DNA of 64,000 nt from Croceivirga radicis (GTDB taxonomy: Bacteria; Bacteroidota; Bacteroidia; Flavobacteriales; Flavobacteriaceae), in assembly GCF_002072105.2 (NCBI RefSeq), contig NZ_MTBC01000004.1, positions 124,001 through 188,000 of the forward strand, written 5' to 3'. Position 1 is the stretch's first letter, and every line of letters begins with the position of its first letter. Below are positions 45,328 through 53,376 of the stretch, piece by piece. The position numbers and the translations under genes were made by a program. Below the pieces are notes generated by a model, which saw nothing but the letters and a program-made list of their open reading frames with translations, had not been told where the DNA came from and made no database searches.

Positions 45328-46426
45328 ATGGTAACTACAGATCAACATAAAGATCTTATTGATCGCCTTGGTGCGTTAAGGAGGTATCTTTGACATTGAT
45401 GCCAAGCTTATTGAAATAGAAAACGAGGAAGAAAAAACCTTGGAACCTGATTTTTGGAACAACCCTCAAGAGGCCCAAAAACAAATGCAATCCATAAAAT
45501 CTAAAAAGAAATGGGTTCAGGATTATAAAGAAGCGGAAACTTTAGTAAGTGATTTAGAAGTTTTGCTAGAATTTCATCAAATGGGTGAAGTTACGGAGCA
45601 AGAAGTCTTAGCTAAATACACTACAGGTTTGGATTTAATTGAAAAATTAGAATTCAAAAATATGCTTTCTGATGAGGGCGATGAGTTAACCGCCGTGTTG
45701 CAAATAACGGCCGGTGCCGGTGGTACGGAAAGCTGTGACTGGGCCTCTATGCTTATGCGTATGTACATGATGTGGGCAGAAAAAAATGGCTATAAAGTAA
45801 AAGAACTTAATTATCAGGAAGGTGACGTTGCGGGAATAAAGACAGTAACCTTGGAAATTGAGGGTGAGTTTGCCTTTGGTTGGCTAAAAGGAGAAAACGG
45901 AGTACACCGATTGGTGCGCATTTCCCCGTTTGATAGTAATGCAAAACGGCATACCTCTTTTGCTTCTGTTTATGTATACCCGCTAGTAGACGATAGTATA
46001 GAGATAGAAATAAACCCTTCTGAAATTGAAATTACCACCGCAAGATCCAGTGGTGCCGGCGGACAAAACGTAAACAAAGTTGAGACCAAGGTACAATTGG
46101 TCCATAAACCAACGGGAATCCAAATTTCATGTTCAGACAGTAGGTCTCAGCATGATAATAGGGCTACGGCATTAAAAATGTTAAAGTCTCAATTGTATGA
46201 GATAGAACTACGAAAAAAACAAGAAGCAAGAGCAGAAATAGAATCGTCTAAAATGAAAATTGAGTGGGGCTCGCAAATAAGAAATTACGTAATGCATCCA
46301 TATAAGTTAGTAAAAGATGTAAGAACTAGTGAAGAGACTGGTAATGTTGATGCTGTTATGGATGGTGAAATTGATGCTTTCTTAAAAGCCTATTTAATGA
46401 TGATGGGACAACAAGAAAAAGCCTAG
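45328..46426 (+). CDS. prfB: Peptide chain release factor 2 with programmed +1 frameshift
   Basis: The gene is split in two frames: codons 1 to 21 (45328-45390, [20 protein letters not shown] then Leu), then an in-frame TGA, and the rest in the +1 frame from 45392. The product is 365 residues. [16 protein letters not shown] holds the SPF anticodon-like tripeptide that reads UAA/UGA, and [15 protein letters not shown] has the catalytic GGQ. RF2 ends translation at UGA, and its own level sets how often the TGA is bypassed. A frame that starts at 45440 is only the downstream part. Confidence 0.97.
45379..45394 (+). promoter_or_regulatory. prfB +1 frameshift site
   Basis: AGGAGGTATCTTTGAC: an SD-like AGGAGG, three bases, the slippery CTT, the in-frame TGA and the following C. 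This is the standard RF2 autoregulatory site; the SD-like part is notable in a lineage that rarely uses Shine-Dalgarno for initiation. Confidence 0.97.
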
Positions 46427-46503
46427 CGTTAATCTTTTCTTAAACATTTTATAGTATTTTACCAATTAACAAAGCATTGGCAAAACAGTGTAATGGCAAC
46501 ACC

Positions 46504-46511
46504 TAAATTTG
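46504..46511 (+). promoter_or_regulatory. -7 box of the 153-residue protein gene
   Basis: TAAATTTG, an exact TAnnTTTG match; a TTG lies 24 bases upstream (46477-46479). It falls after an alternative ATG at 46493, so the ATG at 46526 is the better start. Confidence 0.5.
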
Positions 46512-46525
46512 AAAATCGCATTAAA

Positions 46526-46987
46526 ATGAAAACAGCTATACGTAAAATTTTACCTCTATCCTTATTATTCTTCTCTGTATTATCTATGGCACAATATGGT
46601 TATGGAAGTAGATACGGTGGGTATGGCAGAAGAAGTAGCATTCCACAAGCCCAGACACCCGAAAAAGAGCCAGAAAAACTAACAGCAGAAGAAATTGTTG
46701 AACAAGAGATGCCTAAGATTATAGAAACTTTAGCCTTAGACCCTTTTGAGGAAGCAATTATGAGAACCACATTGGTAAATTCTGTAAAGAAACGTATGGA
46801 GCTTCAAATATTAAACTTGGAGCCCCAAAAAATGCGGGAAGAGTTTAAAAAAATTCAAGATCAACAAGAAAAAGAGTTGAAGGCTGGACTGCCTCCTGAA
46901 AAGTACCAGATTTATTTGGACATGAGGGAAAATCCAACAAAGACCAAACGAAAACAGAAAAAGAAAAAAAAGAAATCCAAAACCTAG
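46526..46987 (+). CDS. Small exported protein with Gly/Tyr-rich start and Lys-rich tail
   Basis: 153 residues from the ATG at 46526, where the signal peptide begins (ILPLSLLFFSVLSMAQ); the ATG at 46493 would add an unlikely polar extension. After cleavage comes YGYGSRYGGYGRR, then a helical middle (TAEEIVEQEMPKIIETLALD and MELQILNLEPQKMREEFKKI) that resembles short periplasmic Cpx-like/LTXXQ-type helical proteins, and a terminal KRKQKKKKKKSK tail. I do not know its function. It lies two bases before the TonB receptor gene and is co-transcribed. Confidence 0.72.
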   Translation: MKTAIRKILPLSLLFFSVLSMAQYGYGSRYGGYGRRSSIPQAQTPEKEPEKLTAEEIVEQEMPKIIETLALDPFEEAIMRTTLVNSVKKRMELQILNLEPQKMREEFKKIQDQQEKELKAGLPPEKYQIYLDMRENPTKTKRKQKKKKKKSKT

Positions 46988-46988
46988 T

Positions 46989-49481
46989 ATGAGAAAACTG
47001 TTCCTTACAATTTTGTCACTGACCACATTAGCAACATTTGCACAACGCCCAACAACACAGACCAAACCGATAAAAATAACCGGAACAGTAGTAGATAAAG
47101 ACTCTGGACAACCTTTGGAGTTTGCTACGCTTGTTGTACAATCCGTAGATGACCCCAGCAAAGTAGATGGTGGTATTACCGATTTTGACGGTAAATTTAC
47201 CGTTAACGTACCGGCAGGCAACTACAACCTTAAAGTAGAGTACATCTCTTACAAAAGTTTTACCCTAAATAATCAGAACCTTACAAGCGATAAAGATTTG
47301 GGCAAAATAGCCTTGACTTTAGATGCCACCCAATTAGAAGCTGTTGAAGTTGTTGGAGAGCGCACTACGGTAGAGGTAAGGTTAGATAAAAAGATTTATA
47401 ATGTTGGTAAAGATTTAACCAACAGTGGCGCAACAATAAGCGATGCCTTAAACAACATACCTTCTGTAGATGTAGATGTAGAAGGAGCTATTAGTTTAAG
47501 AGGAAATGAAAATGTTAGAATCCTGATTAATGGTAAACCCTCTGCCCTAGCAGGATTTGGTTCTACCGATGCCCTAAGACAGTTACCTGCAGATGCCATT
47601 GAAAAAGTAGAGGTTATAACCAGCCCTTCTGCCAGATACGATGCTGAGGGTACAGCGGGTATCCTAAATATTGTACTTAAAAAAGAAAAGGTTTTAGGTT
47701 TTAATGGATCCGTAAACGCTTTTGTTGGTGACCCTGCAAATGCCGGAGTTACTTTTAATGGCAACCTAAGAACTAAAAAATTCAATTTGTTTACCACCCT
47801 TGGTTATAGATATAGAGATGCCCCTGGTAATGCTATTTTTGATAACACCTACACATCTGGCAGCTTTGATCGTGTTTTTGAAGATAGAACTTACAACAGG
47901 TTAGACAAGAACTTGAATGCCAATTTGGGCATCGAATATTTCTTAACAGAAAATTCTTCTATTACGGCCGCTGGTTTTTATCGTCAATCAGATGAAAATG
48001 ATTTAACAGAGAACAGCAACCAAAGATTCAACGATGGTAGCGTTACTAGCGAGACTTTTAGAGAAGAAGACCAGAATGAAGACGGAGATACTTATCAAGT
48101 TTCATTAAACTACGTTAATAATTTTAATGACGACGGGCATAAGCTAACGGCAGATTTCCAGTATTCTAAAAACAATCAAATACAAACCTCTGTAATTGAA
48201 GAAAATCAAAACATACCCACCAACGAACTTATCGCTTTGGAAAATGTTTTTGAAGACGAAGAAGAACGAGAATATTTAATACAGGCAGATTATGTATTAC
48301 CCATGGGCGAAGCCCAGTTTGAAGCCGGTTTTAGAAGTACTTTAGAACAATCGATTACAGATTATCAATTAGATAGTTTAGATCAAGCCTCTGGTAATTT
48401 TGTTACCAATGAGAATTTGACCAATAAATTTACGTATGATGAAAATGTACATGCCGCTTATGTACAGTATGGTAATAAATACGGTAAGTTTTCGGTTTTG
48501 GCTGGTTTAAGGCTAGAGAATACAATTTTAAAAGGTAAGGTAGAGTCAGAGTTTGATCCTGAAGCCTTGCAAGAAGAATTGGGTATAGACGTAGACGTAA
48601 ATTTTGACAAAGATTATTTGGGCCTATTTCCTACGGTTAACCTTGTTTACGAAATTTCTGAAACAGAAAATTTTAGTATTGGGTACAACAGAAGAATAAA
48701 TAGACCAAGAGGTTGGTTTATTAACCCATTCCCATCTCGTTCTAGTAGAACAAACATCTTTCAAGGGAATCCAGATTTGGACCCAGCCTATTCTAATGCT
48801 TTTGATATAGGTTATTTAAAGAGATGGAAAAAATTGACACTAACCAGCTCTGTATATTACCAGAAAGAAACCAACTCTTTTGAAAGAGTACAAGAAGAAA
48901 CAGGACAAACTACTACTGATGGTATAGAAATAGTGCGTTCCATTCCTATTAACCTATCTACCCAGAACAGATACGGAGCCGAAGCTTCTGTACTGTACAA
49001 TCCAACAAAATGGTTACGCCTAACCAGTAGTTTTAATTACTTTAAATTTTCTACAGAAGGTTTTTTTAATGGGGTAGATTACGGCACCGACAATAGTAGT
49101 TATTTTGCTAGATTGGGTTCTAAAATTACCCTACCTGCAGACATAAATTGGCAAACCAATGCCTTTTATTTTGGACCAAGAGCAAACGCACAAACAGAAA
49201 CAAAAGGAATTACCTCTATAAACCTGGCATTTAGTAAGGACATTTTTAAGGATAACGCCACCGTAAGTTTAAACGTAAGTGACTTATTAAATAGCCGTAG
49301 ACGTAAGTCTTTCACGGAGACCGAATTTTTTACTTCTAGAAGTGAATTTCAATGGAGACAAAGACAAGTTACCCTTTCATTCCTCTATAGATTTAACCAG
49401 TCTAAAAATGATAGACAACGCAACGGAAATAGAAACGGCGGTGGAGATGATGATTACGAATTTGAAGGAGGTCAATCATAA
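46989..49481 (+). CDS. TonB-dependent receptor (outer_membrane_beta-barrel family)
   Basis: 830 residues: a signal peptide (to TFAQ), a carboxypeptidase-regulatory-like domain (TGTVVDKDSGQPLEFATLVV), a plug (VRILINGKPSAL, DAIEKVEVITSPSARYDAEG) and a large beta-barrel ending in a hydrophobic strand and an acidic tail. There is no SusD partner. It belongs to the barrel group often seen with small peptides or unknown ligands rather than SusC-type glycan uptake. It follows the small exported protein gene by two bases, which might encode an accessory factor. Confidence 0.92.
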   Translation: MRKLFLTILSLTTLATFAQRPTTQTKPIKITGTVVDKDSGQPLEFATLVVQSVDDPSKVDGGITDFDGKFTVNVPAGNYNLKVEYISYKSFTLNNQNLTSDKDLGKIALTLDATQLEAVEVVGERTTVEVRLDKKIYNVGKDLTNSGATISDALNNIPSVDVDVEGAISLRGNENVRILINGKPSALAGFGSTDALRQLPADAIEKVEVITSPSARYDAEGTAGILNIVLKKEKVLGFNGSVNAFVGDPANAGVTFNGNLRTKKFNLFTTLGYRYRDAPGNAIFDNTYTSGSFDRVFEDRTYNRLDKNLNANLGIEYFLTENSSITAAGFYRQSDENDLTENSNQRFNDGSVTSETFREEDQNEDGDTYQVSLNYVNNFNDDGHKLTADFQYSKNNQIQTSVIEENQNIPTNELIALENVFEDEEEREYLIQADYVLPMGEAQFEAGFRSTLEQSITDYQLDSLDQASGNFVTNENLTNKFTYDENVHAAYVQYGNKYGKFSVLAGLRLENTILKGKVESEFDPEALQEELGIDVDVNFDKDYLGLFPTVNLVYEISETENFSIGYNRRINRPRGWFINPFPSRSSRTNIFQGNPDLDPAYSNAFDIGYLKRWKKLTLTSSVYYQKETNSFERVQEETGQTTTDGIEIVRSIPINLSTQNRYGAEASVLYNPTKWLRLTSSFNYFKFSTEGFFNGVDYGTDNSSYFARLGSKITLPADINWQTNAFYFGPRANAQTETKGITSINLAFSKDIFKDNATVSLNVSDLLNSRRRKSFTETEFFTSRSEFQWRQRQVTLSFLYRFNQSKNDRQRNGNRNGGGDDDYEFEGGQS

Positions 49482-49499
49482 CAACTTATACAAGATAAA

Positions 49500-49532
49500 A
49501 TAAAAAAGGAGCTAATTCAGCTCCTTTTTTTA
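49500..49532 (+). terminator. Terminator of the TonB receptor gene (first copy of an inverted pair)
   Basis: A 12-bp stem (AAAAAAGGAGCT / AGCTCCTTTTTT) with loop AATTC, followed by T. The 33 bases are the exact reverse complement of 49644-49676. Confidence 0.9.
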
Positions 49533-49643
49533 TATGTATATGTGTTGTTTCGTTTAATAAAAAGCAAAAGAGTGTTTTAAAATCCAAGGGTATCAAATCC
49601 GTTGCACTAATTATCAATTATAGGTAGACCACCAATCAAGAAC

Positions 49644-49676
49644 TAAAAAAAGGAGCTGAATTAGCTCCTTTTTTAT
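49644..49676 (-). terminator. Terminator of the small membrane protein gene (second, inverted copy)
   Basis: Read on the minus strand this is identical to the first terminator over 33 bases, including the loop. It follows the stop of the gene at 49676-49849 by no bases. Confidence 0.88.
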
Positions 49677-49849
49677 TATTCGTTACGTTTAGCTTTTTTA
49701 GCCGCTCTTTTCTCTTTTAAAATTTCCATAATGTTACCTGTTAACCAATATGGTACAACAAAGGTTAAAAGAAATATCATTAACCAAAAACCTATAGTTA
49801 AAATGGTCAAGAAAGCTAAAAATCCTAAATATTGGTCAAACTCTACCAT
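49676..49849 (-). CDS. Small double-span membrane protein, unknown function
   Basis: 57 residues from the ATG at 49849 (MVEFDQYLGFLAFL). Two hydrophobic stretches (LGFLAFLTILTIGFWLMIF and LLTFVVPYWLTG) are followed by a basic tail (KEKRAAKKAKRNE). I do not recognise the family. A longer frame from 49897 is less likely because a complete promoter with TTG-N20-TATCTTTG lies between. It is monocistronic. Confidence 0.72.
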   Translation of the reverse strand: MVEFDQYLGFLAFLTILTIGFWLMIFLLTFVVPYWLTGNIMEILKEKRAAKKAKRNE

Positions 49850-49866
49850 GAAATACAATTTGTAAA

Positions 49867-49898
49867 CAAAGATACCCTTAAAATTTTCAAAATTCAAA
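49867..49898 (-). promoter_or_regulatory. Complete promoter of the small membrane protein gene
   Basis: On the minus strand: TTTTG (49895-49898 plus flank), 20 bases, TATCTTTG (49867-49874). Both boxes fit the consensus. The predicted start is near 49860. Confidence 0.6.
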
Positions 49899-49942
49899 AC
49901 ACATTCGTAAAAAATGTAACAACGGCTATTAGAAGATAAAAA

Positions 49943-49966
49943 TAAGGCTGCTAAGCCTTACCTTTG
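49943..49966 (+). promoter_or_regulatory. fumC -7 box overlapped by an operator-like palindrome
   Basis: TAAGGCT-GCTA-AGCCTTA (49943-49960) is a perfect 7-bp inverted repeat. Its last two bases are the TA of TACCTTTG (49959-49966), an exact -7 box. A bound regulator would block this promoter. Confidence 0.45.
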
Positions 49967-49990
49967 TGTTTCTACAAACGAATTTTCATT

Positions 49991-51388
49991 ATGGAATATA
50001 GAATTGAAAAAGATACCATGGGGGAAGTAAAAGTCCCTGCGGATAAATATTGGGGTGCCCAAACAGAACGCTCTAGAAATAATTTTAAAATTGGAGCTGC
50101 CGGTTCCATGCCGTTAGAAGTTGTATACGGTTTTGCTTATCTTAAAAAAGCAGCGGCATTTACCAATCATGAGCTAGGTGTGCTAACCGTAGAAAAAAGG
50201 GATTTAATTGCCCAAGTTTGCGATGAAATTCTTACTGGTAAGCATGACGACCAATTTCCATTAGTAATTTGGCAAACTGGATCTGGAACCCAGAGTAATA
50301 TGAACGTAAATGAGGTTGTTGCCAATAGAGCACACGAAATTGCAGGTAAAAAAATTGGTGAAGGTGAAAAAACCATTCAACCAAATGACGACGTAAACAA
50401 GTCACAATCCTCTAATGACACCTTTCCCACCGGAATGCATATTGCAGGTTATAAGAAAATTGTAGAAACCACTATTCCGGGTGTAAAGCAATTACGAGAT
50501 ACCTTAAAAAAGAAGGCAGAAGATTTTAAAGATGTGGTTAAGATAGGTAGAACGCATTTAATGGATGCAACACCCCTAACCCTAGGTCAAGAATTTTCTG
50601 GCTATGTTTCTCAATTAGATCACGGTTTAAAGGCATTGGAAAACACCTTGCCACATCTAGCAGAATTAGCTCTTGGTGGAACAGCAGTTGGCACAGGATT
50701 AAATACACCAAAAGGTTATGACGTTTTGGTTGCCAAATATATAGCTCAATTTACGGGTTTACCGTTTATAACGGCAGATAACAAATTTGAAGCACTTGCT
50801 GCCCATGATGCTATTGTAGAATCTCATGGAGCACTAAAACAATTAGCCGTTTCATTAAATAAGATTGCAAACGATATACGATTAATGGCTTCTGGTCCAC
50901 GCTCTGGAATAGGTGAATTAATTATACCAGCAAACGAACCTGGAAGTTCTATAATGCCAGGTAAGGTAAACCCAACACAGTGTGAAGCTCTAACAATGGT
51001 TTGCGCCCAAGTAATGGGCAATGACGTTGCCATTACAATAGGTGGTACTCAAGGGCATTATGAGCTTAATGTTTTTAAACCTTTAATGGCTGCAAACCTA
51101 TTACAGTCTGCTCAATTAATTGGCGATGCCTGTGTAAGTTTTGAAGAAAACTGTGCTGTGGGTATTGAGCCCAACCACACAACTATTAAAAAATTGTTGA
51201 ACAACTCCTTAATGTTGGTTACTGCACTAAATACCAAAATTGGTTATTACAAAGCTGCAGAAATTGCTAATACGGCTCATGAAAATGGCACAACGTTAAA
51301 AGAAGAAGCCATTAACCTAGGATATGTTACTGCAGAAGAGTATGATGCCTGGGTAAAGCCAGAAGATATGGTAGGTAGTTTAAAATAA
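49991..51388 (+). CDS. fumC: Class II fumarate hydratase
   Basis: 465 residues from the ATG at 49991 ([20 protein letters not shown]), the standard start; the frame extends further up to 49964 without homologous content. [47 protein letters not shown], and the superfamily signature [15 protein letters not shown] are all intact. It is a homotetramer that hydrates fumarate to L-malate in the TCA cycle, without an iron-sulfur cluster. A strong terminator follows. Confidence 0.97.
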   Translation: MEYRIEKDTMGEVKVPADKYWGAQTERSRNNFKIGAAGSMPLEVVYGFAYLKKAAAFTNHELGVLTVEKRDLIAQVCDEILTGKHDDQFPLVIWQTGSGTQSNMNVNEVVANRAHEIAGKKIGEGEKTIQPNDDVNKSQSSNDTFPTGMHIAGYKKIVETTIPGVKQLRDTLKKKAEDFKDVVKIGRTHLMDATPLTLGQEFSGYVSQLDHGLKALENTLPHLAELALGGTAVGTGLNTPKGYDVLVAKYIAQFTGLPFITADNKFEALAAHDAIVESHGALKQLAVSLNKIANDIRLMASGPRSGIGELIIPANEPGSSIMPGKVNPTQCEALTMVCAQVMGNDVAITIGGTQGHYELNVFKPLMAANLLQSAQLIGDACVSFEENCAVGIEPNHTTIKKLLNNSLMLVTALNTKIGYYKAAEIANTAHENGTTLKEEAINLGYVTAEEYDAWVKPEDMVGSLK

Positions 51389-51419
51389 ACCGCTTATCCA
51401 TAAAAAAAACACCAAAATA

Positions 51420-51452
51420 AAAAAGGGCATCCGTTAAACGGATGCCCTTTTT
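51420..51452. terminator. Bidirectional terminator after fumC
   Basis: A 15-bp stem (AAAAAGGGCATCCGT / ACGGATGCCCTTTTT) with loop TAA between convergent genes. Confidence 0.92.
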
Positions 51453-51475
51453 AAGTGTAATGTGGATAGTGTTGT

Positions 51476-52363
51476 TTATTTTAAAGTGAACTTAGATGTT
51501 CCTAGCAATTTTAAACCATCGTCATAAACATTAACCATGTAATTTCCTTTCTGGAACTCTGCAGCTGGTTTGTTTATATAATCACAAACATCTAAAGCAC
51601 TATTTTCGTAATAGAAACTTGTACCCTTGCTATAAGTTATACTAGCGCCATTTTCGTTGCTTTTGGTAAAACTCTCTCCCAATACATTACCTTGAGGATC
51701 CAATACTTCAATAAAGAACTCACGGTCTCCTGCTTGCGCAATAGAATTATCGGCAACGGTAAAACATACTTTAAATTTATCTGTTGCACGAGCCCTAGAT
51801 GTAGAAACTAATTTTCCACTACTACGTTCTTTTACGGCATCAATCTTAAAATTAGATAAATTTAACGCAGAACCTCTTTCTACTGCTTCTGCCAATTGCG
51901 TATTCTGTACTACTAAAGAATCATTAAAAACTGTTTGTTTTTCTAATTCTGTATAGGTACTATCTCTTTGCATAGCCAATAGCGTGTTACTTTGGGTTAA
52001 GCTATCAACTTGTTTTAACAATTGCTCTCTTTCTGCTTTTAACACAGAAACTTGTCTTCTATATCTAGATAGAGTGGCAACGTCTGCCTTCATCGTTTTA
52101 ATAGAATCAATATATTTTGCAATGTTGTCTCTAGCTGCAACCAACTCTTCATTAGTGGCATTACTTTCTAAAATAGCTTTGTCATACTCAGATTTAAGAC
52201 TATTTAAATCCTCTACAACCATCTCTTTCTCTTGTGTAAGAGCTGCAGCAGTTTTCTGCTTGTCTTGGTAAAGGCTAACCGTGTAGATCAACAAACCTAC
52301 TAATACAACGCCTAATAAACCGGCTATTACCTTTAAACTGTTGTTACTTTTTGCTTCACTCAT
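51476..52363 (-). CDS. Membrane-anchored coiled-coil protein, unknown function
   Basis: 295 residues from the ATG at 52363 (MSEAKSNNS); a -7 box covers the longer start at 52390. One N-terminal transmembrane helix (about residues 12 to 32, VIAGLLGVVLVGLLIYTVSL) is followed by a coiled coil of about 130 residues (for example LKAEREQLLKQVDSLTQSN), then a C-terminal domain rich in beta strands (FKVCFTVADNSIAQAGDREF and YENSALDVCDYI) with two cysteines. The layout suggests a periplasmic structural or scaffold protein. I know of related flavobacterial proteins but not their role. Confidence 0.78.
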   Translation of the reverse strand: MSEAKSNNSLKVIAGLLGVVLVGLLIYTVSLYQDKQKTAAALTQEKEMVVEDLNSLKSEYDKAILESNATNEELVAARDNIAKYIDSIKTMKADVATLSRYRRQVSVLKAEREQLLKQVDSLTQSNTLLAMQRDSTYTELEKQTVFNDSLVVQNTQLAEAVERGSALNLSNFKIDAVKERSSGKLVSTSRARATDKFKVCFTVADNSIAQAGDREFFIEVLDPQGNVLGESFTKSNENGASITYSKGTSFYYENSALDVCDYINKPAAEFQKGNYMVNVYDDGLKLLGTSKFTLK

Positions 52364-52387
52364 AATATTAAGTTTTAACGCTTTAAA

Positions 52388-52395
52388 CAAATATA
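52388..52395 (-). promoter_or_regulatory. -7 box of the coiled-coil protein gene
   Basis: The minus strand reads TATATTTG, an exact match, giving a predicted start near 52381. No clear -33 box. Confidence 0.45.
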
Positions 52396-52522
52396 AATTT
52401 GTTAGTGTCTGTTTTATATACGTACTTGGTTAAGGTTTGGATGTTGCCTTTTGAAAAAATTGTTAAATAAATAGTACCAAGCTTAGGTATTTTATAGCTT
52501 TAACTAAAAAGATAATTATATT

Positions 52523-53332
52523 ATGAATTGGAAATCAGCCTTTTACGCGTCTTTAACTTGTGTTTTTTTATTCTCTTGTGGAAATAAAAAAAAATCAGAA
52601 AATTCTAAACCTAATCATCTTACACAGGAAGGCAATAGCAAAGAACTAGCTACAAAAACCGCTAGCACGCTAACTATTAATCCTATTGAGCACGCTACCA
52701 TGGTTTTAGAAAAAAACGGAACTGTTGTTTATATTGACCCAGTTGGTGGAGCAGAGAAATTTGAATCATACAAAATGCCCAATTACATCTTAATAACAGA
52801 TATTCATGGAGATCACTTAAATGTGGAAACTTTATCTGGATTATCGTTAGATGATGTAAAAATTATAGCACCAAGCGCTGTTGCCGAAAAATTACCTGAA
52901 GACTTAAAAGGTAAAACAATTGTCCTAAATAATGGTGATACCGAACAATTGAACACCGAACTTTCCGTTAACGCCATTCCTATGTATAATTTAAGAGAAG
53001 AAGCGCTAAAATTTCATGAGAAAGGACGTGGAAACGGTTATGTTTTAAATTGGATTGATGAAAGAATTTATATTTCTGGCGACACTGAGGATATTCCAGA
53101 AATGCGAAATTTAAAAAATATTGACAAGGCCTTTGTTTGTATGAACCTACCTTATACAATGCCAGTTGCCAGTGCAGCTGCTGCTGTAACTGATTTTGAA
53201 CCAACTGTGGTTTACCCATACCACTATAGGGGAACTCAAGGGTTAAGCGATATTGAAGAATTTAAACGTTTGGTCTTAGCAGAAAAGCCAAACATTGAAG
53301 TAAACTTTTTAAATTGGTATCCTGCACAGTAA
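52523..53332 (+). CDS. MBL-fold metallo-hydrolase lipoprotein (UlaG-like)
   Basis: 269 residues. A lipoprotein signal (VFLFSCGNK) is followed by a metallo-beta-lactamase fold related to UlaG-type hydrolases: IEHATMVLEKNGTVVYIDP at the start, DIHGDHLNVETL at the metal site, SGDTEDIPEM and VYPYHYRG later. The first His of the usual HxHxDH motif is Asp here (DxHxDH), which may alter metal binding. The substrate is unknown. It is monocistronic. Confidence 0.85.
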   Translation: MNWKSAFYASLTCVFLFSCGNKKKSENSKPNHLTQEGNSKELATKTASTLTINPIEHATMVLEKNGTVVYIDPVGGAEKFESYKMPNYILITDIHGDHLNVETLSGLSLDDVKIIAPSAVAEKLPEDLKGKTIVLNNGDTEQLNTELSVNAIPMYNLREEALKFHEKGRGNGYVLNWIDERIYISGDTEDIPEMRNLKNIDKAFVCMNLPYTMPVASAAAAVTDFEPTVVYPYHYRGTQGLSDIEEFKRLVLAEKPNIEVNFLNWYPAQ

Positions 53333-53337
53333 ATTAA

Positions 53338-53362
53338 AAAAGCCAGCTTATAGCTGGCTTTT
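53338..53362. terminator. Bidirectional terminator
   Basis: An 11-bp stem (AAAAGCCAGCT / AGCTGGCTTTT) with loop TAT between the metallo-hydrolase gene and ettA. Confidence 0.88.
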
Positions 53363-53376
53363 CTTTTATTAAGTTA

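Noticed and set aside
45440-46426. Release factor gene starting at 45440
   Set aside because: This is only the part after the programmed frameshift; the true start is at 45328.
47396-47797. 133-codon minus-strand frame
   Set aside because: Antisense to the TonB receptor plug region, with no start context or motif.
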